Assembly: GCA_001515955.1 (NCBI GenBank)
Contig: LOES01000034.1
Location: forward strand, 1 to 41,280
Reading direction: 5' to 3'
Source of the DNA: Clostridia bacterium BRH_c25
GTDB lineage: Bacteria; Bacillota_A; Clostridia; Lutisporales; Lutisporaceae
Length of the DNA stretch: 41,280 bases
Made by a program: the position numbers and the translations under genes. The notes under the pieces are model-generated. The model made no database searches, was not told where the DNA came from, and saw only the letters and a list, made by a program, of their open reading frames with translations. Shown here one piece after another: positions 17,692 through 24,835 of this stretch; the stretch's first letter is position 1; every line of letters begins with the position of its first letter.

Positions 17692-19342
17692 CAAGCAAGT
17701 GGATAGATTGGTGGAGAACGCCCAAAAGGTGTTTGTGGAAGAGCTTAAGGACAAAATTGATGAAATGGAGAAACTTTTATTCAATTGTAAAGGTCATTGC
17801 ACTAAGTCTGAGGCTAAGCGAATTGAAATGTTTTTTCATTCTATTAACGGTACGGCTTCTACACTGGGACTCAACTATCTGTCTTCAATTGGAAAGGAAT
17901 GGGAGGCAAAGCTTAAAAGTATTGCTGAACACAGGGAGAATCCCGATAAGGCTGTCCTGCAGGACATACACGCTGCGGTGAACACTATCAAGATGAAAAT
18001 AGGGTATATGACTGCAAAAAATAAAACATGCAGTACCTTGGTTAAAGGCGACGACTATGTCAATATGCCTGACAGGGGAAAGATACTATTAATAGATGAT
18101 GATATTACAATTCTGAAGCTGCTGGAGAATGCATTCACGCTGGAGTGCTATAAAGTATACATATGTGAAGATTCCGCATCTGCGATGGATACAATTGCTG
18201 TCGTCAGGCCCGACATAATCATTTTGGACATCATGATGCCTAAACCTGGCGGGTACGAGATACTGGGAAAAATAAAATCAAAGCCTGAATATTCTGATAT
18301 GCATGTGATATTTTTAAGCGCAAAGGGAGACATGGATGATAAAATCAAAGGGATAAAGTCCGGTGTGGATGATTATATAACAAAGCCATTTGTTATTACT
18401 GAAGTAATAACAAGGGTTGAGATGATTATGAGGAGATCTGAAAACTACAGGGAAAAACTTCTGAAGGATTGTCTGACTGACTCGTATTCCAGATACTATT
18501 TTAATCTGAGGATTGCAGAGGAGCTGGAAAGATATAAACGAAGCGGAAACATATTTTCTATAGCTTTTATAGATATGGATCACTACAAAAATATAAATGA
18601 CCAGTATGGACACCAGACAGGAGATCACGTTCTGAAAGAATTGGTTTCTTATATATCTACAAATATCAGGAAATGCGACAGCATTTACAGGTATGGCGGC
18701 GAAGAATTTGTAATACTTATGCCTGATACTACTGAAGAACAAGCATATATGGTTATAGAAAGACTACGATATGCATTCAATACTGAATCTATATCCGTTG
18801 GAGGTTTGTCATTGAATGTTACATTTAGTGCTGGTATTAGACAGACACATGATAAATCTGAGAGTATTGACCAAATTATTAATGATGCCGATAAGGCAAT
18901 GTACTACGCCAAAAGGTGCGGCAGAAATAGGGTATTTGTATACAACGATGAAATGATTGCTCAGGATATAAAGAAAACACTGCTCATTGTAGATGATGAA
19001 AACACAATTTTGAAGCTTTTGAAAGACAGATTTTCCAATATCGGATATAACGTAATTACGGCAATGGATGGGGAAAGCGCCATAAAACTAGCCAGGGAGG
19101 TTAATCCTGACGCTGTTATACTTGATCTCATACTACCAGACATAGATGGTTTTGAGGTGTGTAGAAAAATCAAAGAAGACGCTGCTTCACATTCAATCAA
19201 AGTCATTATGCTGTCAAAAAAGAAGCAGAAGAAGAGCATTGTAAAGGGACTTCGTACAGGTGCAGATGACTATGTAACAAAACCTTTTTCCATGGAGGAA
19301 CTGGAAGCTAGAATTATGAGAGCTTTAAATAATGCCAGTTGA
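17684..19342 (+). CDS. HPt-REC-GGDEF-REC diguanylate cyclase
   Basis: A protein of about 552 aa. An N-terminal HPt-like helical domain has H52 in FFHSINGTAST, where Asn replaces the usual Lys. Receiver 1 (about 128-245) has LLIDDD and acceptor Asp in IIILDIMMPKPGG. The GGDEF domain (about 265-420) has an intact GGEEF (338-342) and an RxxD inhibitory site at 329-332 (RKCD), so c-di-GMP synthesis with product inhibition is expected. Receiver 2 (about 428-552) has VILDLILPDIDG. GGDEF proteins with receivers on both sides of the catalytic domain are unusual. ATG 17684 has GAGGG upstream; ATG 17663 in the same frame lies deeper inside the previous gene. It is the last gene of the operon. Confidence 0.9.
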   Translation: MNDKQVDRLVENAQKVFVEELKDKIDEMEKLLFNCKGHCTKSEAKRIEMFFHSINGTASTLGLNYLSSIGKEWEAKLKSIAEHRENPDKAVLQDIHAAVNTIKMKIGYMTAKNKTCSTLVKGDDYVNMPDRGKILLIDDDITILKLLENAFTLECYKVYICEDSASAMDTIAVVRPDIIILDIMMPKPGGYEILGKIKSKPEYSDMHVIFLSAKGDMDDKIKGIKSGVDDYITKPFVITEVITRVEMIMRRSENYREKLLKDCLTDSYSRYYFNLRIAEELERYKRSGNIFSIAFIDMDHYKNINDQYGHQTGDHVLKELVSYISTNIRKCDSIYRYGGEEFVILMPDTTEEQAYMVIERLRYAFNTESISVGGLSLNVTFSAGIRQTHDKSESIDQIINDADKAMYYAKRCGRNRVFVYNDEMIAQDIKKTLLIVDDENTILKLLKDRFSNIGYNVITAMDGESAIKLAREVNPDAVILDLILPDIDGFEVCRKIKEDAASHSIKVIMLSKKKQKKSIVKGLRTGADDYVTKPFSMEELEARIMRALNNAS

Positions 19343-19392
19343 GCAATTCAAATAACTATAGAATTATTTTAGAATTTAATGGTTTACGAAAC

Positions 19393-19424
19393 GTTAATAT
19401 GAATGATGCATCATTCATATTAAC
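19393..19424. promoter_or_regulatory. 32-bp perfect palindrome with FadR-like core
   Basis: GTTAATATGAATGATG (19393-19408) is followed immediately by its exact reverse complement (19409-19424). The core TGAATGA-N4-TCATTCA is the same as that at 735-752 and matches the Bacillus FadR box pattern. It sits 50 bp after the diguanylate cyclase gene and 33 bp before the second Spo0E-like gene. No T-tract follows, so an operator is favoured over a terminator. It may control the spo0E-like gene. Confidence 0.6.
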
Positions 19425-19456
19425 ACGTACTTGTTTCATTTATGGGGGAGTAATAA

Positions 19457-19648
19457 ATGTTCGAAAATTCAACTAAACCGGAATACCTTGTATGTAAAGA
19501 AAGACTGGAAAAATTGCGAAAACACTTATGTTCACTCATTGATGAGTACGATTGTAAAAGTGAAAATGTGCAGATAGTCAGCAATGAATTGGATGAATGT
19601 ATTTTGCTTTATATGAAACTAAACAGCGATAAGTGCGGTAACAGTTGA
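19457..19648 (+). CDS. Spo0E-like aspartyl-phosphate phosphatase
   Basis: A 63-aa protein of standard Spo0E size. It begins with the helix RLEKLRKHLCSLIDEY and carries the family signature as SNELDECILLYMK (consensus SQELDxLIxxYxK). Members are small helical hairpins that remove phosphate from Spo0A and delay sporulation, and related ones may act on other receivers. ATGGGGGAG at about 19442 gives a good ribosome binding site for ATG 19457. A FadR-like palindrome lies just upstream. The short ORF between cheA and cheW appears to be a second, more divergent member. Confidence 0.82.
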   Translation: MFENSTKPEYLVCKERLEKLRKHLCSLIDEYDCKSENVQIVSNELDECILLYMKLNSDKCGNS

Positions 19649-19686
19649 TGTAGGCCATATAAAAAATATTGGCATGGTTAGAAGGG

Positions 19687-19911
19687 ATGACAGTATTGAT
19701 TATTATTCAGAAAAAACCTCACTATTATAAAGGAAATATTATAGAGCTGCATATTTATAACCGGTTCCTTAAAAATGAACGAGGATGCAGCTGCTCAACT
19801 GCAGATCATATGCTGTGTGTAGATGATAAAAAGCTTTTAGAGTTATATAGAAATAACAGGCTTGATGGGGAGGTAAAGCAGTATGTTCAGGACAAGCTTA
19901 TGCGAGGGTAA
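19687..19911 (+). CDS. Small hypothetical protein with Cys cluster
   Basis: A protein of about 74 aa that I do not recognise. A short hydrophobic start (MTVLIIIQ) is followed by HYYKGNIIELHIY, a Cys-containing turn GCSCSTADHMLC and a charged C-terminus (DGEVKQYVQDKL). The start is uncertain: ATG 19687 has GAAGGG almost abutting it, and an in-frame TTG at 19669 has no clear site. It lies 38 bp after the Spo0E-like gene and may be co-transcribed. The even codon use and lack of stops support a real gene, but only weakly. Confidence 0.45.
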   Translation: MTVLIIIQKKPHYYKGNIIELHIYNRFLKNERGCSCSTADHMLCVDDKKLLELYRNNRLDGEVKQYVQDKLMRG

Positions 19912-20027
19912 TATGCTTTTATTCCTCAATTTTAGGTATCTATTTGTTAAAAGATAGTAGCCTTAGTATCGATGACGTATCAACACTATTAATTGGAGTG
20001 TTGCTGCAAATAACAATTGAACTATCT

Positions 20028-20113
20028 GTGATAAGGGTAAACCTGCCAAAAGGCAGGGACGCAAAGCAATAGGGTCTAAGGTGCTATTAAGCACTATGAC
20101 AGCCTGGCTGCCG
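20028..20113 (+). promoter_or_regulatory. Cyclic di-GMP-I (GEMM-I) riboswitch
   Basis: The class I c-di-GMP aptamer core is recognisable. AAACC opens hairpin CCTGCC-AAAA-GGCAGG (20042-20057), followed by the conserved GGGACGCAAAGC (20056-20067). Next come AGGGTCTAAGG with a second stem-loop (GTGCTATTAAGCAC) and the 3' block ATGACAGCCTGGCTGCC. The tetraloop is AAAA rather than GNRA. A terminator follows at 20132-20162, so the switch likely acts on transcription. The terminator stem CCTGCC/GGCAGG repeats the aptamer's first hairpin exactly, allowing alternative pairing. Only an orphan AGGAGG (20171) and no ORF follow. A c-di-GMP synthase gene lies about 0.7 kb upstream. Confidence 0.88.
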
Positions 20114-20131
20114 CATTATAACTACGTGCAT

Positions 20132-20162
20132 AACCTGCCCTTTTTAAGCGGCAGGTTTTTTT
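20132..20162 (+). terminator. Intrinsic terminator of the c-di-GMP riboswitch
   Basis: AACCTGCC (20132-20139) pairs with GGCAGGTT (20150-20157), followed by a T-tract through 20162. It lies 19 bp after the aptamer and reuses its CCTGCC/GGCAGG stem sequence, which fits ligand-controlled termination. Confidence 0.87.
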
Positions 20163-20468
20163 ACGCATACAGGAGGAATTTAATTACTAAATTGAGATTA
20201 TAAGGTACATATTTCGACAAAATATTATCTTAGTATTTATGGTGCTGTTGTTATGACCTTTGTTTTTCATTTTAAGTGAGTGAGGTACTGACAGATGAAA
20301 AATGAGCATATGCTAAAGAAACTAAAATAGAAAATGTACATGGTTACAGAGACCATTTATATGCCTACACAGGTTTCCTAAATAGGGGTATTTGCCTTCT
20401 TTTCTTATGTGGTAAAATATGTCTTTGGGTTATCCAACAATCGAATACATTTCATACATACTGTAAAG

Positions 20469-20502
20469 CCGCAATTCACAATGTGAAAACTGCGGTTTTC
20501 TT
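20469..20502 (+). terminator. Intrinsic terminator
   Basis: CCGCA (20469-20473) pairs with TGCGG (20491-20495), enclosing a second stem TTCAC/GTGAA, and is followed by TTTTCTT. It lies upstream of the sigma-like gene and insulates it from the riboswitch region. Confidence 0.65.
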
Positions 20503-20549
20503 ATTGACAAAAAATCCATATTTTCGACATCTTGAGTTTTCTTTATCTA

Positions 20550-20574
20550 TTGTCCAATCGATTGAAGTGGACAA
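20550..20574. promoter_or_regulatory. Inverted repeat upstream of sigma-like gene
   Basis: TTGTCCA (20550-20556) and TGGACAA (20568-20574) are perfect 7-bp arms with an 11-bp spacer, about 100 bp before the start codon at 20672. Possible operator for the mobile module. Confidence 0.35.
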
Positions 20575-20671
20575 GTCCAGACTTCATATTTTTTTAAGAA
20601 ATTCATCAGGGTGTCGTTCTCCACCCTCTGTTTTGGTTTTTCAACTTAAAAAATCAAAACGGAGGTTCGAT

Positions 20672-21094
20672 ATGAAAAGGATCAATCTACGGGATTTATA
20701 CCCGTTATATAAATCTGATATTTTCGTTGAAGTACCAGATGAAGTTGCAGAGCTATTCAAAAAGATTAATCGAAAAGAACATGCTGACTTTGAGCGCAGG
20801 CGTGTACACAAGGCATACTATTCACTTAATGCGGAGGACGGTATTGAAAAGGATGTTGTACTACTTGTTTTATCGCCGGAGGAAATCTATGAGCGAAAAC
20901 TTAGCAGTCAGGAATTGTATGCTGCTATAAACAGTCTGCCGGACAAACAGGCCAAGCGCGTGTATGCACATTTCTTTTTGGATATGAGTAAAGCAGAAAT
21001 AGCCAGGGTTGAAGGCGTTAACAAATGCCAGGTATCCCGCTCAATTGATAAAGCATTAAAGAATATTGAAAAATTTTTAAAAAAATTTCTATAG
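20672..21094 (+). CDS. Sigma-70-like (region 4) regulator of a mobile element
   Basis: A protein of about 140 aa. The C-terminal half has the sigma region 4 helix-turn-helix: LYAAINSLPDKQAKRVYAHF, then MSKAEIARVEGVNKCQVSRS. No region 2 is recognisable in the N-terminal half, which starts MKRINLRDLYPLY. Such short sigma-like proteins are recurrent in Firmicutes integrative elements near serine recombinases. ATG 20672 is preceded by ACGGAGG. The open frame extends upstream to 20483 but without a site, and that part overlaps the terminator and inverted repeat, so the later start is chosen. It likely regulates the recombinase module. Confidence 0.78.
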   Translation: MKRINLRDLYPLYKSDIFVEVPDEVAELFKKINRKEHADFERRRVHKAYYSLNAEDGIEKDVVLLVLSPEEIYERKLSSQELYAAINSLPDKQAKRVYAHFFLDMSKAEIARVEGVNKCQVSRSIDKALKNIEKFLKKFL

Positions 21095-21250
21095 GGGGTG
21101 CAACTTTTGGCCAAAAAATCTGCTGATTAGTAGAGGGACATATACTACCCCCTCAAGTGTTCTTTGATAATTGAATACATGTTTATCCGGTACTTTCCCC
21201 GTACGTCCTTTAATGGAAAGCCAGATTGCAGGTACGCCAGGATCATTTGA

Positions 21251-21265
21251 CCAGCATTATGCTGG
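21251..21265. repeat. Perfect short hairpin
   Basis: CCAGCA-TTA-TGCTGG is a perfect 6-bp stem with a 3-nt loop in the non-coding stretch before the SHOCT-like gene. It may be part of the leader RNA structure or a protein-binding site. Confidence 0.4.
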
Positions 21266-21354
21266 ATTACAGTCCAAGTATCAATGCTTTTTATAGATTG
21301 ATGTATGCAAGATGTGAGCGATCAATACCTTTGCAATAAATAATGAAGGTTACA

Positions 21355-21490
21355 TTTGAGGCGATGACACATACGGAGGGATAATGATACTTGCGCACAG
21401 TTGAGGTTAAGTCCCAGAGTGCGCCCCGGTCGCTGACGGGGAGGTGGAATTCCTATGAGGACAGTCAACCGCTGTCTGCCGGATGAATCA
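21355..21490 (+). ncRNA. Structured leader RNA, partly cobalamin-riboswitch-like
   Basis: Several stems are visible. GCGCAC (21393-21398) pairs with GTGCGC (21419-21424). CCCCG (21424-21428) pairs with CGGGG (21437-21441). GGACAG pairs with CTGTC around 21459-21477. The order GAGGTTAAGTCCC, then GCGCCCCGGTCGCTGA, then GGGGAG resembles the cobalamin-riboswitch core GGTGAAATCC...CCCGCNACTGT...GGAG. CTGTCTGCCGG recalls its 3' CCTGCC box. The GCCACTG and GGGAAGG boxes are not seen. It lies upstream of a strong hairpin (21517-21587), the SHOCT-like gene and the recombinase. A structured RNA is well supported, but the cobalamin assignment is tentative. Confidence 0.45.
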
Positions 21491-21516
21491 ATAAGTTAAT
21501 AAACCAAAACAGAAGT

Positions 21517-21587
21517 GTAGTATAGGGGTGTGCCTGATTGTGCGAGTGTATATGCCTATTCAAAAAAGGCGCACCCCCTGATACTAC
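21517..21587 (+). other. Long imperfect hairpin in the recombinase leader
   Basis: GTAGTATAGGGGTGTGCCT (21517-21535) pairs with AGGCGCACCCCCTGATACTAC (21567-21587) with few mismatches, around a 31-nt loop. No T-tract follows. It could be the expression platform of the leader RNA or a recombination-associated structure. It ends about 48 bp before the small SHOCT-like gene. Confidence 0.6.
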
Positions 21588-21634
21588 GAATTTAGAATAA
21601 AAATAATGGGCATTTGTTGTAAAGGAGGGTCCTT

Positions 21635-21781
21635 ATGAAAGATAAATTGATTCGATATAGTATGCAGATTGCTATGTTAGGACAATTACTGTCTTTGACA
21701 CTAATAACAGAAAAAGAATTTTCTCTGATTAAGAACAAACTCATGCAGGATTATGGTGTAGTTTCGGACCTGACCTCCTAA
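21635..21781 (+). CDS. Small SHOCT-like protein
   Basis: A 48-aa protein. Its body MLGQLLSLTLITEKEFSLIK and end LMQDYGVVSDL follow the SHOCT (short C-terminal) pattern, in which a hydrophobic segment is followed by ITExEYxxIKxxL. AAAGGAGGG lies 8 bp before ATG 21635. Small proteins of this kind commonly precede serine recombinases in Firmicutes elements and may assist excision or regulation. Its exact role is unknown. It ends 78 bp before the recombinase start. Confidence 0.65.
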   Translation: MKDKLIRYSMQIAMLGQLLSLTLITEKEFSLIKNKLMQDYGVVSDLTS

Positions 21782-21858
21782 TTTGCACATTTGGCATGCA
21801 ATTGATTGTTTATTATACTGATTTCGTAATAAATATATGGTGCAAAGGAGGATTTTTT

Positions 21859-23604
21859 ATGCATGAAGTTGAAGTAATTAGGGCAAATAGAAAAATATCT
21901 GACCGTACAGCAGGAAGGGTAGCAGATATTTTGCGTGTAGCTCCTTATGCAAGAGTTAGTACGGATTCAGAAGAACAATTAAACAGCTATAAATCACAGG
22001 TTACATATTATACGGACTTAGTAAAAAAGCGTAAGGAATGGTTATTGGTTGATATTTATGCCGATGAGGCTATAACAGGTACACAGGTAACGAAGCGTGA
22101 AAACTTTCAGCGGATGATTAATGACTGTATGGATGGTAAAATTGATATGATTATTACAAAGTCTATATCAAGATTTGCGAGAAATACGCTGGATACTTTA
22201 AAATATGTCCGGATGTTGAAAGAAAAAAACATTGCTGTATTTTTTGAAGATGAAAACATTAATACTTTAACAATGGACGGAGAATTACTGCTTGTTATAT
22301 TAAGTTCAGTAGCACAACAGGAAGTTGAGAATATTTCAGCCAACGTTAAAAAAGGCTTGAAGATGAAAATGAAGCGCGGGGAACTGGTTGGTTTCCAAAG
22401 CTGCTTGGGGTATGATTATGACCCCACTGACAAGAGTATATCCGTTAATGAAGCAGAAGCTGAGATCGTCAGATACATATTTGATAGGTACATTGATGGT
22501 GCTGGAGCTTATGTTATCTCAAAAGAGTTGACCAACCTTGGTTATAAAACCAAAAATGGTAATACAGAATGGCATGATACCGCAGTTTTAGGCATTATTA
22601 AAAATGAGAAGTATAAAGGTGACGTTTTACAGGGGAAGACTTTTACTGTTGACCCGATTTCAAAGAGAAGATTAGATAATTATGGTGAGGAAGACCAGTT
22701 CTACATAAAGAACCATCATGAGGCTATTATAAATGAAGAAGTCTTTGAAAAAGCTCAGGCGATTTTAAAGAAGAGAGGTGCTAACCGCCGGGGTGTAGAG
22801 AAGGGAAAACGTGAGAAATATAGTAGAAAATTTGCCTTTAGCAGCAAGCTGGAATGCGCCTTTTGTGGAAGTAATTTGTCGCGTCGGAACTGGCATAGTG
22901 GTAGTGTACATGAAAAGGTCATCTGGCAATGTGTAACTGCTACTAAAAAAGGTAAGAAATATTGTCCACCTAGCAAAGCATTAGAAGAGAAGATCCTTGA
23001 GGATGCTTTTGTTGAATCATACAAATTGCTATGTCAGAATAATTCAGATGTACTGGATGAGCTTGTGAAAAGAATGGAAACAGTTTTAAGCGGTAATGAT
23101 TTTCAGAAGCGACTTACTAAAGTAGAAAATGAAATTCACGCTATCGAACAGAAACGTAACAGATTAGTTGATATGCGTTTAGAAGAAACAATAGATAAAG
23201 CCACCTATGAGGCAAAATATAATGAATTAGAATCGGTTTTAGGGGGACTGTCAACTGAAAAAGAACAGTTGGAGCAGTCAACTAAAGAAGAAATTGACCT
23301 GGAAAAAAGAATTGAACACTTCCGTAAGGTGCTTGAAAATAATGAAGTGTTAACATGTTTTGACCGTTGTGTGTTTGAAAGTATTGTGGAAAAGGTTATA
23401 GTTGGTGAGATTGATGAACATGGGAATAATAATCCTTATAAGCTGACTTTTGTTGATAAGACCGGATATAATAATGTTGTACAGAGTAGAATGCATAAAC
23501 AGATTAAAAAAAACAGAACTCAAAATGACAAGGTGAATTTGCCTTCCTATTCCTCACCCAACACATGTGGAGTGTGTCGTGTTGATAGAGCAATTTTAGT
23601 GTAG
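21859..23604 (+). CDS. Large serine recombinase (site-specific)
   Basis: A protein of about 581 aa. A resolvase catalytic domain (about 27-175) has the nucleophile S34 in APYARVSTDSEEQ and the helix ISRFARNTLDTLKYV. A recombinase domain (about 195-300) contains GAYVISKELTNLGY. A zinc-ribbon domain has LECAFCGSNLSRR with later Cys in WQCVTATKKGKKYC, and a coiled coil (about 430-510) follows. This is the layout of large serine integrases that insert and excise mobile elements at att sites. ATG 21859 has AAAGGAGG upstream. An in-frame start at 21796 lacks a site. The protein looks intact and probably active. It is the last gene of the mobile module. Confidence 0.93.
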   Translation: MHEVEVIRANRKISDRTAGRVADILRVAPYARVSTDSEEQLNSYKSQVTYYTDLVKKRKEWLLVDIYADEAITGTQVTKRENFQRMINDCMDGKIDMIITKSISRFARNTLDTLKYVRMLKEKNIAVFFEDENINTLTMDGELLLVILSSVAQQEVENISANVKKGLKMKMKRGELVGFQSCLGYDYDPTDKSISVNEAEAEIVRYIFDRYIDGAGAYVISKELTNLGYKTKNGNTEWHDTAVLGIIKNEKYKGDVLQGKTFTVDPISKRRLDNYGEEDQFYIKNHHEAIINEEVFEKAQAILKKRGANRRGVEKGKREKYSRKFAFSSKLECAFCGSNLSRRNWHSGSVHEKVIWQCVTATKKGKKYCPPSKALEEKILEDAFVESYKLLCQNNSDVLDELVKRMETVLSGNDFQKRLTKVENEIHAIEQKRNRLVDMRLEETIDKATYEAKYNELESVLGGLSTEKEQLEQSTKEEIDLEKRIEHFRKVLENNEVLTCFDRCVFESIVEKVIVGEIDEHGNNNPYKLTFVDKTGYNNVVQSRMHKQIKKNRTQNDKVNLPSYSSPNTCGVCRVDRAILV

Positions 23605-23852
23605 CTACCTAAAAAACTCCTTCCCAAATAAAAAAGTCCTCCTCGCAGGAACCCAATTAACCAAAAGAGTGTGTTTAGGAGATCACTGAAAAATAATAAA
23701 AGATATTAAATTTAACCAGCCATCAATAAAGAGGTATTGCATTAATCGAATATGTTGAACGTACAAAGATAAAATGATTATCGGCAAATTCTTGTTTTTT
23801 CTACGTCAATAGTGGCGGGCTAAAGGAATGTTGCGGCCAGTTCTTTTTGTTC

Positions 23853-24722
23853 CTATTCTATTTCAGCTAATTTTGCCAATTTACCGGCCGTATCTTCTTC
23901 GGGAAGAGGAGTATAAACTATTATTTTAAGCTCCGAATAATCAGGAAGTAGCATTGTTGTGGCATGCAGCACCAATCTGCCAACCAGCGGATGATTCAAC
24001 TTTTTACATTTCCCATGAGCAGCTTGAATATCATACTGTGTCCACCATTCCCGGAAATGTGGGCTGGCATACTTCATGTCATCAACAAGTTCAGTAAACC
24101 ATGGCTCCCCGATATACTGGTCACTGCTGAACCGGAATTGCGCAAGGCACCTCCTGGCCTCACTTTCCCAATCTACTAACAACTCTCTCTGCGACGGATG
24201 GGTAAATAACAGCCAAATAAGATTTTTCTCACGGAACGATAAGGTGGTATAATCCACAAAAACTTTAGAAGCACTTTTATTCCAGGCGGCAATATTCCAG
24301 TATTTGTCCAGAATATACGCGGGGCAAATTCCAAATGCATCAAGTACTTGCTGTAATTCAGGGTTAATATGACTAATATCTTCACTGCAGGGCTTGGACG
24401 GGGGTAAGTGATCCTTGGCAAGCAGGAATAAATGTCTACGTTCCGCCCAGTCAAGCCGGAGAACACGTGTAATGCTCTCCAACACCTGCTCGGATACAGT
24501 GATAGGACGCCCCTGCTCCAACCAGGTATACCAGGAAACACTTACTCCGGCCAGCTGAGCTACTTCTTCCCGCCGGAGCCCGGGAGTTCGTCTTCTTGAA
24601 GAGATTAGCATTTCAAAATGTTCAGGATTTAATCGTTCCCTGCGGGTTCGCAGGAAATTGGATAATTCAATTCGCCGAATTTTATCAGGATTCGGATTTT
24701 TTATGGTATTAGTATTAATCAT
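23853..24722 (-). CDS. HTH transcriptional regulator, MmyB-type ligand-binding domain
   Basis: A 289-aa protein. An XRE-type helix-turn-helix at about 20-90 has RRRTPGLRREEVAQLAGVSVSWYTWLEQGRP, here described only by its start, ending at EQGR. A C-terminal MmyB-like PAS-type domain (about 125-280) has ILDKYWNIAAWN and the DPRFSSDQYIGEPWF-like segment. This architecture is typical of regulators lying next to, and often controlling, short-chain dehydrogenases. It is divergent from such a gene here, with a 113-bp intergenic region that holds a GATAATATTATC palindrome. GGAG lies 11 bp before the start. Its ligand is unknown; some relatives may bind fatty acids. Confidence 0.88.
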   Translation of the reverse strand: MINTNTIKNPNPDKIRRIELSNFLRTRRERLNPEHFEMLISSRRRTPGLRREEVAQLAGVSVSWYTWLEQGRPITVSEQVLESITRVLRLDWAERRHLFLLAKDHLPPSKPCSEDISHINPELQQVLDAFGICPAYILDKYWNIAAWNKSASKVFVDYTTLSFREKNLIWLLFTHPSQRELLVDWESEARRCLAQFRFSSDQYIGEPWFTELVDDMKYASPHFREWWTQYDIQAAHGKCKKLNHPLVGRLVLHATTMLLPDYSELKIIVYTPLPEEDTAGKLAKLAEIE

Positions 24723-24761
24723 AGGATAATTACACTCCTATACCTATCATAATTTCTTTGA

Positions 24762-24773
24762 GATAATATTATC
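24762..24773. promoter_or_regulatory. Palindromic operator candidate
   Basis: GATAATATTATC is a perfect 12-bp palindrome between the divergent MmyB-type regulator and dehydrogenase genes. It is a plausible binding site for the regulator, though AT-rich sequence can produce such dyads by chance. Confidence 0.4.
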
Positions 24774-24835
24774 ATGAAAAGAACCTGGACAGCAATGGTA
24801 TAACCGGTAAATATTAAATATTGGAGGTCTATAAT

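Larger units (their letters stand above)
20163..20671 (+). other. Non-coding stretch after riboswitch; controlled gene missing
   Basis: No ORF of note. AGGAGG at 20171-20176 is followed by TTTAATTACTAAATTGAG without a usable start codon, so the gene once controlled by the riboswitch seems lost or displaced. The rest is AT-rich. It contains a terminator (20469-20502), a TTGACA (20504-20509) with no good -10, and an inverted repeat (20550-20574) ahead of the sigma-like gene. The left boundary of the mobile module may fall here, but no attachment site could be identified. Confidence 0.5.
20672..23604 (+). mobile_element. Small serine-recombinase module (bounds uncertain)
   Basis: The sigma-like gene, a structured non-coding stretch, a SHOCT-like small gene and a large serine recombinase lie in this order, as in Firmicutes integrative elements. 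No transfer, replication or cargo genes adjoin it, so it looks like the recombination end of a larger element or a remnant. No attachment-site repeats were found by eye, and the outer limits are unknown. The decayed riboswitch target on its left fits an insertion or deletion there. Confidence 0.55.

Noticed and set aside
20483..20671. 63-codon upstream extension of the sigma-like gene
   Set aside because: It overlaps a terminator and an inverted repeat and has no ribosome binding site. ATG 20672 has a strong one and begins the family-like sequence.
21517..21587. Long hairpin as a standard intrinsic terminator
   Set aside because: The stem is long but no T-tract follows and the small SHOCT-like gene begins 48 bp later, so it was listed as a structural element only.
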